Origin: Polyangium sp. 15x6
GTDB lineage: Bacteria > Myxococcota_A > Polyangia > Polyangiales > Polyangiaceae
Reading direction: 5' to 3'
Assembly: GCF_029960785.1 (NCBI RefSeq)
Contig: NZ_JASBQE010000036.1
Span: 1 to 64,000, forward strand
DNA length: 64,000 nt
Shown here one piece after another: positions 50,711 to 60,627 of this stretch. Under the pieces are notes generated by a model. That model saw only the letters and a list, made by a program, of their open reading frames with translations, was not told where the DNA came from and did no database searches. Numbering within the stretch: the stretch's first letter is position 1; every line of letters begins with the position of its first letter. Both the position numbers and the translations under genes were made by a program.

Positions 50711-53470
50711 ATGAGCGCGCGGCGCATCGTCGGGATCGATCTCGGCACGACGCATACCGTGGTCGCGTGGGCCGACCCGGAGGCGAACCGGCCGCCCCAG
50801 GTCTTTCCGATCCCCCAGCTCGTGAGCGCCGGCGAAATCGAGCCCCAGCCGCTCTTCCCGTCGTTCCTTTATGCGCCCATTCCGGGCGAGGCCCTGCCCG
50901 ATCCGTTCGGGGACGCGCCCTGGACGCTCGGCGTGCACGCGCGGCGCCGCGGGGGCGAGGTCGCAGGAAGGCTCGTCGCCTCGTCGAAGAGCTGGCTCGC
51001 GCACGCGGCCGTCGATCGCACCGCGCCCATTTTGCCCTGGGGCGCGGGCGAGGACGCCGAGGACCTGCCGCGGATCTCGCCGGTCGACGCCGCGGCGCGA
51101 TTGCTCTTGCACGTGAGGCGCGCGTGGAACGAGGCGTTCCTCACGTGTCCGCTCGAAACGCAGGACGTCGTTTTGACCGTGCCCGCGTCGTTCGACGAGG
51201 ACGCGCGGGAGCTCACGGTCGAGGCCGCGCGGCGCGCCGGGTTCGAGGTGCGGCTGCTCGAGGAGCCGCAGGCGGCGTTTTACGATTACATGGCCCGGGC
51301 CGGCGAGGGCGAGCTCGCGGCGCTTTGCCAGCGGAGCGGCGGCGAGGCGCTCGTCCTCGTTTGCGACGTCGGCGGCGGGACGACGGACCTGTCGTTGATC
51401 CGGGTCCGTCCCGGTGATCAGCGCGGATCCACGGAGGTCGAGCGTGTCGCCGTGGGAAAACATCTTCTCCTCGGCGGCGACAACATGGATCTCGCGCTCG
51501 CGCACCTCTGCGAGAGCCGCCTGATCGAACCTCCCGATCGATTGCCGCCCGCGCGCTTCGGTCAGCTCGTGCTCGCTTGCCGCGCCGCCAAGGAGCGGCT
51601 CCTCGGCGACGAGCCGCCGACCGACATCGCGGTCACGGTGCTCGGAAAAGGCGCGCGCCTCATTGGCTCCGCGCTCTCCACGCGCCTCTCCCGCGAGGAG
51701 GCCGAGCGCGTCGTGCTCGACGGCTTCTTGCCGCCCGCCTCCCTCGCCGATCGTCCGCGACGCGGCGGCAGCGCGCTCGTCGCATTCGGCCTCCCCTACG
51801 AGCGCGACGTCGCCATTACCCGTCACGTCGCCCATTTCTTCGCCCGTCACGCCCCCGGCGCGCCCGCGCCGCACGCCTTGCTCCTGAATGGCGGCGTCTT
51901 TCGCGCCAAACGGATCGTCGATCGGCTCGCGGACTCGATCGGCGCGTGGAGCGCCATTCGCCCGGAAATCCTGCCGCATCCGGATCCCGATCTCGCCGTT
52001 GCGCGCGGCGCCGTCGTGTATGGCTTGTCCCTCCTCGGCCGTGGCGTACGGATTGGAGGCGGCTCGGCGCGCGGGTATTACCTCGGCTTGTCGGCGGGGT
52101 CGTCCGGGCAGCGGCAGGCCGTCTGCGTCGTCCCGCGCGGCGCGCGTGAGGGCATCCGCTACGAGGTGCCCGGACGAACGTTTTCGCTCACGGTCGGCCG
52201 CCCGGTTCGATTCCCGATGTACACCTCCGACGAGGCGCTCGACCTGCCGGGCGCGGTCGTCACGCCGGACATCGAGCGGTTTTCTGCCTTGCCGCCCGTC
52301 TCCTCGGCCTTCGAGCCGGGCGCGCGTCCCGGCGAGGTGACCGTCTCGCTCGCGGGCGAGCTCAGCGCGATCGGCACGCTGGATCTCGCGTGCGTCGAGG
52401 TGGGCGCCGAGGCCGGCCGCCGCTTCCGATTGACCTGGGACCTGCGCGAGACGAGCCCCGACACCGCGGTCGAGACCGAGGGTGGTGTTTCCTCGGGCAA
52501 GACGATGCGGCCGGGCGTGGCGGCCGGGGGCAAACGGCTGGAGGACGCGCGCGAGGCGATTGCGCGGATCTATGGCAAGGGGCGGGCGGACGTCACGCCG
52601 CGCGAGGTGAAGGATCTCGTGCGCGAGCTCGAACGGATCCTCGGCGAGCGGCCGACGTGGACGGCCGAGACGAACCGCTCGCTCTTCGACGTGCTCTGGC
52701 CGGGGCACAAGGGCCGGCGGCGCTCGGCCGATCACGAGCGGGTCTTCTGGCAACTCGCGGGGTACACGCTGCGGCCGGGCTTCGGCCACGCGCTCGACGA
52801 GGAGCGCGCCGCGAATCTGTTTTCGTTGTTCCACGAGCGTGTCGTGTTCGCGCAGGAGGCGCGCACCTGGCAGCATTTCTGGATCGCCTGGCGGCGCATC
52901 GCGGGCGGGCTCGAAGAGGCGGCGCAGGTGGCGATCCGGGACCTCGTCGATCCTTTCCTCGCGCCCTCGGAAAAACGATTGAAGAAGCCCAAGGGCATTC
53001 GCGCGGAGCCCGACGCGGACGTCGTGGACCTCGCCTCGTCGCTGGAGCGCGTGCCGCCGGCGCGGCGGACCGAGCTCGGCGGCTTTTTGCTCGAACGGAC
53101 CTGGACCGACCGTGACCCGCGGATCTGGGCGGCGATCGGGCGCATCGGCGCGCGCGTGCCCGCGTATGCGAGCGCGCACCACGTCATCGCGCCGAACGTG
53201 GCCGAGCGCTGGCTCGATCACCTCTTGCGCGAGAAATGGGCGGAGATGCCCACGGCGCCGCGAGCGGCGATGGAAATGGCGCGGCTGACGGGCGACCGAG
53301 CGCGCGACGTGTCGGAGCGGGTGCGGCGCGATGTCGAGCGGAGGCTCGTTTCGTCGGGCGCGCGCGAGGAATGGGTGCGGGCCGTGCGGGAGGTCGTCGC
53401 GGTGGAAGAGGCGGACCGGGCGGCGTTTTACGGCGAGGGCTTGCCCGTGGGGATCCGCCTCGTTTCTTGA
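50711..53470 (+). CDS. Second atypical Hsp70 with DUF3731 C-terminus
   Basis: 919 residues. The N-terminal half repeats the Hsp70 ATPase motifs (IVGIDLGTTHTVVAWADP, VCDVGGGTTDLSL, LLLGGDNMDLAL, LLNGGVFRAKRI). The C-terminal ~330 residues match the DUF3731 helical domain (ARIYGKGRADVTPREVKDLV, RSLFDVLWPGHKGRRRSADH, VFWQLAGYTLRPGFG). This Hsp70-DUF3731 architecture goes with DUF2760 and the smaller Hsp70 as a conserved three-gene unit of unknown client. The gene ends 3 bp from the convergent RNA ligase gene. Confidence 0.9.
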   Translation: MSARRIVGIDLGTTHTVVAWADPEANRPPQVFPIPQLVSAGEIEPQPLFPSFLYAPIPGEALPDPFGDAPWTLGVHARRRGGEVAGRLVASSKSWLAHAAVDRTAPILPWGAGEDAEDLPRISPVDAAARLLLHVRRAWNEAFLTCPLETQDVVLTVPASFDEDARELTVEAARRAGFEVRLLEEPQAAFYDYMARAGEGELAALCQRSGGEALVLVCDVGGGTTDLSLIRVRPGDQRGSTEVERVAVGKHLLLGGDNMDLALAHLCESRLIEPPDRLPPARFGQLVLACRAAKERLLGDEPPTDIAVTVLGKGARLIGSALSTRLSREEAERVVLDGFLPPASLADRPRRGGSALVAFGLPYERDVAITRHVAHFFARHAPGAPAPHALLLNGGVFRAKRIVDRLADSIGAWSAIRPEILPHPDPDLAVARGAVVYGLSLLGRGVRIGGGSARGYYLGLSAGSSGQRQAVCVVPRGAREGIRYEVPGRTFSLTVGRPVRFPMYTSDEALDLPGAVVTPDIERFSALPPVSSAFEPGARPGEVTVSLAGELSAIGTLDLACVEVGAEAGRRFRLTWDLRETSPDTAVETEGGVSSGKTMRPGVAAGGKRLEDAREAIARIYGKGRADVTPREVKDLVRELERILGERPTWTAETNRSLFDVLWPGHKGRRRSADHERVFWQLAGYTLRPGFGHALDEERAANLFSLFHERVVFAQEARTWQHFWIAWRRIAGGLEEAAQVAIRDLVDPFLAPSEKRLKKPKGIRAEPDADVVDLASSLERVPPARRTELGGFLLERTWTDRDPRIWAAIGRIGARVPAYASAHHVIAPNVAERWLDHLLREKWAEMPTAPRAAMEMARLTGDRARDVSERVRRDVERRLVSSGAREEWVRAVREVVAVEEADRAAFYGEGLPVGIRLVS

Positions 53471-53473
53471 CGC

Positions 53474-54472
53474 TCAGTCCTCGTCCTTCAACAAGAAATC
53501 GTTGTTGATCACCTTGAACGAGAGCCGGCCGCCGAGCGTGGCCGAGCGCGATTCGACGAGAGGACGGATCACGATGCCCTCCTTGCGGCTCTTCGTCCCC
53601 GCATAAAGGCCGCGCGCCGCTTCGAGCCAGCGATCGAGCGTGTGCTCGAAATGTTTTGCCTCCTCGCCGCGGACCTCGCGCTCGATGGGCACGGTGCGCA
53701 GGCCGTACTCCTTGCAGAACGCGATGAAGTCCGCGAAATCGAGGTAACGGCCCGCACGCGCGTCGTACACGCCGAACATGAAGACGTCGACCTCGGAGAG
53801 CCCGAGCCGGTTCTTTTGAATGCCCGGGCCGCAGAGCTCGCCTTGCACCGCGATGCCCGGGGGCAAACGGTGCGCGAGCTCGTACCGCTCCGCCATCCGC
53901 CAGACCGCATTCGGTCCAGGCGCGAGGGCCCAGTTGCGCGAGCACGCGAAAAACTCGCCCTCGGGCGCGCGGAAGAACGTCGCCGACGAGCCGTCGAGCT
54001 TCGTCGAGACGTAAAACGCCTGGCCGCGGATCTCGTCGAGCACCCCGAGCGCCGATTGCAGGCGAATCTCGTCCGTCTTCGGCACGAGCGCCGGGAATCC
54101 GCCCGCGACTTCACGCGCGTCCGGCAAGACGGCCTCGTATTTGGTGACGCCGAGCCGGTCTCGCACGTCCGTGCCGACCTCGGGGATCTCGCCGTCGAGG
54201 ATGGTGGTCGGCAAAGCGAGGCCTTGCGAGAGCACGCCGCGGAGCTTGACGGTCCGCACGCGAAACCCGCGTGACCGCATGAACTCCGCCCACGGCGCGC
54301 TCGAAGGGAGCACGCTGTCGATTTCGAAGAACACGCAGCGGTCGCCGGGACGAAATTCCCCTTTCTTGACGACCACGGTCCAGCCCATCACCCGGGCCTG
54401 TTCGATTTGATCCGCGCCCTCGATGGGCGCGAGGCTCTCCACCACCTGAATCGAAACGAGTTTGCGTTCCAC
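53474..54472 (-). CDS. RNA ligase (DRB0094/Rnl5-like)
   Basis: 332 residues from the GTG at 54472, chosen because GGAGG lies 5 nt upstream; the frame stays open for another 49 codons. The N-terminal ~100 residues form an OB-fold module (GWTVVVKKGEFRPGDRCVFF). The nucleotidyltransferase domain carries motif I STKLDGSSAT (Lys about 158), ACSRNWAL, VQGELCGPGIQKN (motif IV-like), FMFGVYD, KEGIVIRPL and a final LSFKVINNDFLL (motif V). The architecture matches the Deinococcus-type RNA ligase that seals 3'-OH/5'-PO4 nicks in duplexes, so RNA repair is likely. Confidence 0.85.
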   Translation of the reverse strand: MERKLVSIQVVESLAPIEGADQIEQARVMGWTVVVKKGEFRPGDRCVFFEIDSVLPSSAPWAEFMRSRGFRVRTVKLRGVLSQGLALPTTILDGEIPEVGTDVRDRLGVTKYEAVLPDAREVAGGFPALVPKTDEIRLQSALGVLDEIRGQAFYVSTKLDGSSATFFRAPEGEFFACSRNWALAPGPNAVWRMAERYELAHRLPPGIAVQGELCGPGIQKNRLGLSEVDVFMFGVYDARAGRYLDFADFIAFCKEYGLRTVPIEREVRGEEAKHFEHTLDRWLEAARGLYAGTKSRKEGIVIRPLVESRSATLGGRLSFKVINNDFLLKDED

Positions 54473-54637
54473 GACGTCCTCCGGACGCCACGCGCACGTA
54501 TCCAGCCAAGCTCGAAACCGAGCCTGCGGACCGCCGCGAACGGCGCGATGAGGCGGACGAAAAGGAGGCCGAAGGAGCCCGAGCGGCCCGCCAGGGTCCA
54601 CGACTAGCGGATTTCCCATGGCGCGTCAAGCGGGAAC

Positions 54638-56656
54638 ATGATTGCCTTTCTCCCGGGATCCATGCGCTCGTCTCATCAGTACCGCTCCGCCGGCGCCGAG
54701 CCACGTATCGTCCGCGTCCTCGATTTCGACAGGCTCCCGGACATCGTGCGGGAACGGCTCGTCCGCGGGCTCGCGGAGGGTGGCATGCCCGCGCCGCTCT
54801 TACGCGTCGAGGGGGACGCGGCGGGCACGATTCCGGGCTCGCGGCGCTTCTGGCTCGGCGCGGGGATCACCTCCGGGTTCGTTTGGCTCCTGCTGTGGTT
54901 CGTGCAGTTCGGTGACTTCGACGGTAACTTCGCCGTGCAGCCGCGCGTGTTCGTGCTTCTCCACGCACTCGTCGTATCGCTGCTCGCGCTCGCCGTGATC
55001 GTGCACGTGTACTTCCGGCGATCGAAGGACGAGGGCGCGCCGTTCCCGTCGGGCCGGTATCTCTTTTCGCTCGATCTCGTGGAGGTCCGCGGGCGCATTC
55101 TCACGGTGACCTCGCTCGCGACGCTCCGGCGCGTCGAGGGGCGCACGGGTGGGAGGCGCGGCGAGGTGATCCTCGTCTTCGGTGATGGCGAAGCGGCGCC
55201 GCTGCGCGTCCTCGGGGATGCGACGGAGCTCGCGGGCGAGGCCCAGGCGGCGATCGACGAGGCCACGCGCCTGGTTTTACCGGACGACCAGCCCGCGATC
55301 GAGCGGATCGATCCCTTTTTCGAATTGCGAGTCGCCGACGACTGGGCGAGCGCGGCGCACGCCGCGGAGGAAAAGAACAGCCGTGTCCCCGCATTTCGAT
55401 GGCTCGTCCTCGCGTCGGCCTCCGTGGGCGCGCTGCTCGGCCCTGCATCGTGGTTTGCGCGCAATCGCCTGAGCGACGCGTCCATGTTCAGCCAGATCCG
55501 CGAAGCGGGCGAGCGTGGCTCGGACGATGAGTTCGCGAGGAAGCACATGCAATACATCCACATGGGCCTGCGCCATCGCAGCGAGCTCGACGACATCGCG
55601 TTCGAGCGGGCGAAAAGGCGCGTGGAGTCCCTCGCGGCGTACCTGTCGATGTACCACGACGGCAAACACGCGGCCGAGGCGGACGAGCTGCTCTTCGGTA
55701 TGGTGAAGAAGGCGGATTACCTCCCGACGTATGGGATCTACCTCGCCGACGAGCGGGGTCGGCGGCACCTGGACGAGGTCGACGACGCGATGTTCGCGGC
55801 GGCGAAGCGGAACGATAGCCCCTTCGCATACCGGCAATACCTCGAAGCCCACGGCAAGAAGAACGAGGCGAAGGTTCGCTCGGAGCTCTTGCCCAAGGCC
55901 GAAATCGTGGACGCCCGGCAAAAGCAGGACGTGACGGAGCTCCGCGCGATCGAGCGCCGGTACGGAAGCAGGTGGGCCGAGGAGGTGAGCGAGTCGATTC
56001 ACCACGTGTATGCCGACCGGCTCGACCTGCTCCGGCTGCGAAAGGGCTCGGGCGGCGATGACGCGCGCGCGATCTTCCGTCCGCTGCTCACGGCGCTCGA
56101 AATGAAGGGGGATCCCAAGGTCGTGCTGGATGTGGATTTCATCCTGCCGAACGCATTTCTGGACGCGGAGATGGGCCTGATGCACAAGCACGGGACCCGA
56201 TACCACCCGGTGGGCCAGGTCTTCTGGAAGTCCGAGAAGGACGTCGAAGAGCGGATCTTCCATTCGATCGTCACGCGCGCGAGGGGCACCTTCGGCGGGG
56301 CCGTTCAATTCCAGAGCTCGACGGAGAAGGCGGCGCCGGACGTTCCTCGGCTCGTGGTCTCGATGTCCCTCGTCTCGGGCAGCGAGCCGTTCGTATCCAC
56401 GGAAGACGGTCACGTCTTCAACGATGTCCGGATCCGACTGGAGATGCACGCCGCGATCCCCGGGGAGGGCTCGACGCCGTCGTTCGTCACGACGACCGGT
56501 CGCTCCACGGAGTTTCTCCCGAACGATTACGATTCGTCGTCGAAGCGATTGCAGCTCGTCCTCGGCACCCCGGAAAAGCTGCTCGAAGACGTGTATCCGA
56601 CGCTGCTTCGCAAGGCCTCGGAGGAGCTCGGCGAGCTCCTCGCCCCTGTCCTTTGA
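54638..56656 (+). CDS. Large membrane protein, unknown function
   Basis: 672 residues from ATG 54638 (ATG 54662 is an equal alternative). Two hydrophobic helices near residues 70-130 (SGFVWLLLWFVQF; LLHALVVSLLALAVIVHVYF) and one at about 250-270 (VLASASVGALLGPASWF) place it in the membrane. The remainder is a soluble helical region with repeated tetratricopeptide-like spacing (DEFARKHMQYIHMGLRHRSE), followed by a strand-rich end. No known domain. The next gene starts 14 nt later, so the two are probably co-expressed. Confidence 0.65.
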   Translation: MIAFLPGSMRSSHQYRSAGAEPRIVRVLDFDRLPDIVRERLVRGLAEGGMPAPLLRVEGDAAGTIPGSRRFWLGAGITSGFVWLLLWFVQFGDFDGNFAVQPRVFVLLHALVVSLLALAVIVHVYFRRSKDEGAPFPSGRYLFSLDLVEVRGRILTVTSLATLRRVEGRTGGRRGEVILVFGDGEAAPLRVLGDATELAGEAQAAIDEATRLVLPDDQPAIERIDPFFELRVADDWASAAHAAEEKNSRVPAFRWLVLASASVGALLGPASWFARNRLSDASMFSQIREAGERGSDDEFARKHMQYIHMGLRHRSELDDIAFERAKRRVESLAAYLSMYHDGKHAAEADELLFGMVKKADYLPTYGIYLADERGRRHLDEVDDAMFAAAKRNDSPFAYRQYLEAHGKKNEAKVRSELLPKAEIVDARQKQDVTELRAIERRYGSRWAEEVSESIHHVYADRLDLLRLRKGSGGDDARAIFRPLLTALEMKGDPKVVLDVDFILPNAFLDAEMGLMHKHGTRYHPVGQVFWKSEKDVEERIFHSIVTRARGTFGGAVQFQSSTEKAAPDVPRLVVSMSLVSGSEPFVSTEDGHVFNDVRIRLEMHAAIPGEGSTPSFVTTTGRSTEFLPNDYDSSSKRLQLVLGTPEKLLEDVYPTLLRKASEELGELLAPVL

Positions 56657-56670
56657 GGAAACCTTCAACC

Positions 56671-59600
56671 ATGTCCGCGTCGACCCTGCCCGAACGGCTC
56701 CGCGCCCACCTCGCCGCAATCCGGCTCGATCGAAAGTCCCCCGACGCGTACACCGTCTCCATGGAGAACCTCGCCGAGCAGCTCGGCGTGAGCCACGGTG
56801 AAATGGCGGCGGCGCTCTTCACGCTCCTGCCGACAGGAGCCGTCGACGCGCTCTTGAATGGTTCGCGGTGGATCTGGAGGGATCTCGTGCGGGCCGCGCC
56901 CGGACTCGGCGAGCTCCTGGCCGTGCTCGCACACCTGAAGGTGGCGGAGGACCGGCTCGGAAAAACGGCTATCTGGGGCTTTTTCCGGCGCGGGACAGAC
57001 GCGTTGAAGAAGGCCGCCTACGATGGTTGGAACGAGGAGCTCGAAGCGGCGCTGCGCAGGTTCTTGCCTTCGCTGCGAGCGTCGCTCGATGCCGAGGTCG
57101 TTCGGGGCGTGGAATCGCTCGAAGAGCCGCTGCGCTTCGGGATGCGGTTTTCCCTCGTCCGTCACGGGCTCCTGCCAGCGCCCAAATGGACGAAGAGCGA
57201 GGTGAAGCAAATCGCGGAGGGGCTCGTCGAGGGCGGGGGGTGGGCGCCGGAGCAGCTCGAAGGGATCGAGCGCGTTTTGCCGGAAAGACCGCTCGCCGAG
57301 GCGCTCGTCGCCGCGGCCCTCGCGGACATCGCCAAGATCACGCCCGCCCAGCTCCGGCTGTTCGCGCCGGCGTGCAGCCCGGAGAAATTGTTCTCGATCG
57401 CGTCCGCGTCGTTTCATCTCACGGAAAAGCCCGAGGTGCTCGACGTCCTCCTCGAGCTTCTGCCGCCCGCGTTCGTCGAGGGTCTCGAGCGTGTCGCGGG
57501 GAAGGTGCCGACCCGCGGCGAATACCTCTCGGTGGAGCGAAAAAAAGAGCGCGCGGCTTTCGCCCTGGCCCTGCTCTCGCGCCGCGCGAGCCGGGAGGGC
57601 CGATCGCTCGAACCGCGGTTCCCGGCGGCGGCCGAGGTGGCCGTGCAATCGATGATGTTCGGGGAAGTCGTGCTCGGGGCCATGACGCCGGAGGATCGCG
57701 AGGCATTTTTCCAGCGCACGCCCTCCGTGTACCGCCCGTATGCGGAGAAATATCCCTCGGTGGCGTCGGCGCGCTGGGCCGTCGAGCGTATTCTCGACCA
57801 TGTGGACCAGAGCGCGCTCCTGCGTGCGACGGGTATCTTCGGGGCGCGCGAGGCGGCGGCGCGGCTCGGAGAGGCGACGACGGAGATAGCGAAGGCCCGG
57901 CTCGCCAGCGCGCTCGGAATTCAGCCTTCGCCCGAGGAGGCGCGCGCGCTCGTCGAGGTGTGGTTGAAGGACAAGAGCCCCGCGTGGGAACAGGCGCTCG
58001 TGCTTCAGCAGGGCGCGGATGTCGCGGAGGCGTTGCGGGCGCGCGTAGGCAAGAAAAAGGTGTCGGTCCGGACGCTCGTCGAGCGTATTGGTCCGGATCT
58101 CGTCATGAGCCGCGAGATACGCACGCTCGCCGCCGAGCTTTCGGAGGGCGCGCGGACCGAATCCACGCTGCACGCTGTCGCCGCGGCCTCGCTTCGCCCG
58201 GATGTCGTCGCGCTCGACGAGCCTTTCCAGGCCGCGGAAGAGGATGTCGCGCGGGTCCGGGACGCGCTCGAAGCCGTGTCAGCATATCGGATTCCCGATA
58301 CGCCGGACCGCAGCGCGCAGGTACCGACGCTGGTCGATTCCGACGCTCCCCTCGTGCTCCGCCTCCTGCCCGAGTTCCGAAACAAACCACGCGGGCCCGA
58401 GGTCGCCCTCGTGGCACTGGCGCGATTCCCCCGCGATCCGGCATTGGCATTCGTGGTGGCCCTGCTCGCGCCCTGGTCCACGGACGGGATCGAGGACATG
58501 GCGGAGATCCTCGGGGAGCGCTTGGTTTCCCCGTTTCTCGAAATCGTGCGCTGGGAGGACGCAACCCAGCGGAGCACCCCCGAGCGGCGCGCGGCGATTT
58601 TGCGGGCGCTCGGCGGTTTTCCGGACGAACGATCGCTCCCGGTCGTGCTTCCGCATCTCGCCCGGGAGGACAAGGACGTCGCGCAGGCCGCGCGCGAGGC
58701 GCTCGCTTCGTTCCTTCGCAAGGGCGTGGGGCGTGAGCGGATCACGAAGGAGCTCGCGGTTTCCCTGAGAAAGCAGCCGCTCGCCGTGCTGCCGCTCTTC
58801 GCGAGCGTCCCGGTGCCGGAGGCCCTGAAGGCGCTCGAAGCGCTGGATCGAAAGCTCCTCCGCACCGCCGCGGCCGCGCGCGCATACGAGGCCGCGCTCG
58901 TGCTCGCGCGAGGCGCCTCGATGGGAGAGGTTGTCTTGCCAGACCCGCCGCTCGCGATGCTCGACGGCCCGCCGCTCGCGACGCTCGACGCGCCGGCGAA
59001 CCGTCTCCAGGCCCTGGGTGGGCGCGTCGCGGCGTCCACGGGGACGGACGTGCACGTTTGGTCGGTATCGACCGGCGAGATCGAGCGGACGGTGGCGCTC
59101 GCGCCGCATCAGGAGGCCGTGCTCGTCCTCGGCGGGGAAGCGCTCGTGCTCGCGGAAGAAGGGCCCCTCGATATCGTCGATCTCGCCACCGGGCGGCGCC
59201 GCGAGGGCGTCATCGAGAGTTACGAGCATTTCGCCGTCGTCCCGGACGAGGGAGGCGAGCACCTGGCCATGCCGCGGCAATCGGGCCAGGACACGGGCAT
59301 CGTGTTCGCGGACGTGCGCAAGAAAAAGATCACGCAGGACGTGGATCTCGACGGGATGCCGGAGGCCTGCTTTCCGTTTCCGGGAGGCGGGTTCCTCATC
59401 TCCGATGCAGGGTCCGTCGCCGTGTGGGATGCAGCGAAGGGAAAACCTCGGGCCGTCGTCTGGGCGGCGTCCCAGGACGACGAATGCGATGACGAAGACC
59501 CGCGGATCGGCGTCCCGTTCGCGCGGGGGACACGCGTCGCGCTGGTGAGGGCAGCGTCGGTCTCCATTCATGGATCGGAGGACGGGAAGAAATGGAAGCT

Positions 59601-59949
59601 GCTCCGGGAGCACGAGGGGCTCCCCGAAGGCGCGATGGTCGTCGTGGGGCGGGAGAGCGAGGTGTTCGCGGTGACGTCGCCCGAGAGCACCGCCGTCGCG
59701 CTTTACGACGGCGCGGGTTTGCCCGTCGGGAACATTCGTTTGCCCGAAGGTTTTTCGGTGGACCGGTTCGTCGGGACGTGCTTGCTCGCGACGAAGGCGA
59801 GGGCCCTGGCGCTCCTCGATATCGGAAAAAAAACGTGGCGCGCCGGCGTGGGTTTGCCCGCGGACCTGTCGGCGTTCACGGTCGAGCCGGGCGGCGTGGT
59901 GCTCGCCGCGCTCGTGGATGGTCGAATCGTTCGCTGGAAGCCGTCCTGA
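56671..59949 (+). CDS. Large HEAT-repeat plus beta-propeller protein
   Basis: 1092 residues from the ATG at 56671. After an N-terminal winged-helix-like stretch (ENLAEQLGVSHGEMAAALFT) come ~700 residues of helical repeats, with clear HEAT units near 600-700 (FPDERSLPVVLPHLAREDKD). The last ~320 residues form a beta-propeller (VAASTGTDVHVWSVSTGEIE, EAVLVLGGEALVLAEEGPLD, VALYDGAGLPVGNIRL). No signal peptide. Scaffold-like architecture; function unknown. It ends directly against the convergent stress-protein gene. Confidence 0.7.
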   Translation: MSASTLPERLRAHLAAIRLDRKSPDAYTVSMENLAEQLGVSHGEMAAALFTLLPTGAVDALLNGSRWIWRDLVRAAPGLGELLAVLAHLKVAEDRLGKTAIWGFFRRGTDALKKAAYDGWNEELEAALRRFLPSLRASLDAEVVRGVESLEEPLRFGMRFSLVRHGLLPAPKWTKSEVKQIAEGLVEGGGWAPEQLEGIERVLPERPLAEALVAAALADIAKITPAQLRLFAPACSPEKLFSIASASFHLTEKPEVLDVLLELLPPAFVEGLERVAGKVPTRGEYLSVERKKERAAFALALLSRRASREGRSLEPRFPAAAEVAVQSMMFGEVVLGAMTPEDREAFFQRTPSVYRPYAEKYPSVASARWAVERILDHVDQSALLRATGIFGAREAAARLGEATTEIAKARLASALGIQPSPEEARALVEVWLKDKSPAWEQALVLQQGADVAEALRARVGKKKVSVRTLVERIGPDLVMSREIRTLAAELSEGARTESTLHAVAAASLRPDVVALDEPFQAAEEDVARVRDALEAVSAYRIPDTPDRSAQVPTLVDSDAPLVLRLLPEFRNKPRGPEVALVALARFPRDPALAFVVALLAPWSTDGIEDMAEILGERLVSPFLEIVRWEDATQRSTPERRAAILRALGGFPDERSLPVVLPHLAREDKDVAQAAREALASFLRKGVGRERITKELAVSLRKQPLAVLPLFASVPVPEALKALEALDRKLLRTAAAARAYEAALVLARGASMGEVVLPDPPLAMLDGPPLATLDAPANRLQALGGRVAASTGTDVHVWSVSTGEIERTVALAPHQEAVLVLGGEALVLAEEGPLDIVDLATGRRREGVIESYEHFAVVPDEGGEHLAMPRQSGQDTGIVFADVRKKKITQDVDLDGMPEACFPFPGGGFLISDAGSVAVWDAAKGKPRAVVWAASQDDECDDEDPRIGVPFARGTRVALVRAASVSIHGSEDGKKWKLLREHEGLPEGAMVVVGRESEVFAVTSPESTAVALYDGAGLPVGNIRLPEGFSVDRFVGTCLLATKARALALLDIGKKTWRAGVGLPADLSAFTVEPGGVVLAALVDGRIVRWKPS

Positions 59950-60486
59950 TCAGGCCGCGCGCTGCTGCTCCTCCTCGTGCCGGAGCTCGATCCGGCCATG
60001 CCGCGCCGGGAATCCCGGGGCGCCCGTCACGGCCGAGCGCACGCGGCTGACGATCGCCGAAAAGAGGCCCGCCGAGGGGTCCCAGTATTCCGCACGCTCG
60101 ACCTCGACCCGCAAGAGGGCGATGTTCGGCTCGTCGAGCCCGCGCGGGAACCAGAGGCGCAGCGTCGGGTTCCAGAGTTTTTGCATTTTTTCCCGATCGC
60201 GGACGACCCGAGCCATGCCCGCGATGGAGACGTACCGATCGTCGTTCGGATCGGAGTATGCGATGTTCACGTGGTGATCGGCGTTGATCTCGCGCACCTT
60301 CTCGGTCTCGCAGGACGTGAAGAACCAGAGCGCGCCGTCCTCGTCGAGGGCCTCGCACGTGGCCATCGGGCGGCTGTGCAAGGTGCCGTCCCCGTGGGTC
60401 GTGGTCATCATCGCCACGCGGATGCCCTTCACGAGCCGCCTCAGCTTTCGCATCGCCGCTCCCTGACCATTGCCGTCTTTCGCCAT
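59950..60486 (-). CDS. PNPOx-like general stress protein
   Basis: 178 residues. It fits the pyridoxamine-phosphate-oxidase-like split-barrel family (general stress protein 26 type): VKGIRVAMMTTTHGDGTLHS, DGALWFFTSCETEKVREINA, VNIAYSDPNDDRYVSIAGMA and NPTLRLWFPRGLDEPNIALLR. Such proteins bind flavin or F420 and act in redox or stress response. An Arg/Gln/Glu-rich tail ends the protein. Length is normal. Confidence 0.88.
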   Translation of the reverse strand: MAKDGNGQGAAMRKLRRLVKGIRVAMMTTTHGDGTLHSRPMATCEALDEDGALWFFTSCETEKVREINADHHVNIAYSDPNDDRYVSIAGMARVVRDREKMQKLWNPTLRLWFPRGLDEPNIALLRVEVERAEYWDPSAGLFSAIVSRVRSAVTGAPGFPARHGRIELRHEEEQQRAA

Positions 60487-60614
60487 GTGCGTCCCCCTCC
60501 TCTCCCGCGAGACGCATAAGGCCAGGACGGGCGCCGCGCGAGCCCCTCGCTCGCCGAGGGCAGAAGCCGTGCGCGGCCGCGCGCCTTCCGCTGCCCATGC
60601 CCGGCCGGTTCATG

Positions 60615-60620
60615 TTATAC
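60615..60620 (+). promoter_or_regulatory. -10-like hexamer TTATAC for a possible leaderless start
   Basis: TTATAC ends 7 nt before the ATG at 60628; no ribosome site is present. It departs from the TAnnnT form seen elsewhere, so support is weaker. Confidence 0.35.
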
Positions 60621-60627
60621 GCGGCGC

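Noticed and set aside
50579-53221. An 880-codon minus-strand frame
   Set aside because: Antisense shadow of the second Hsp70 gene.
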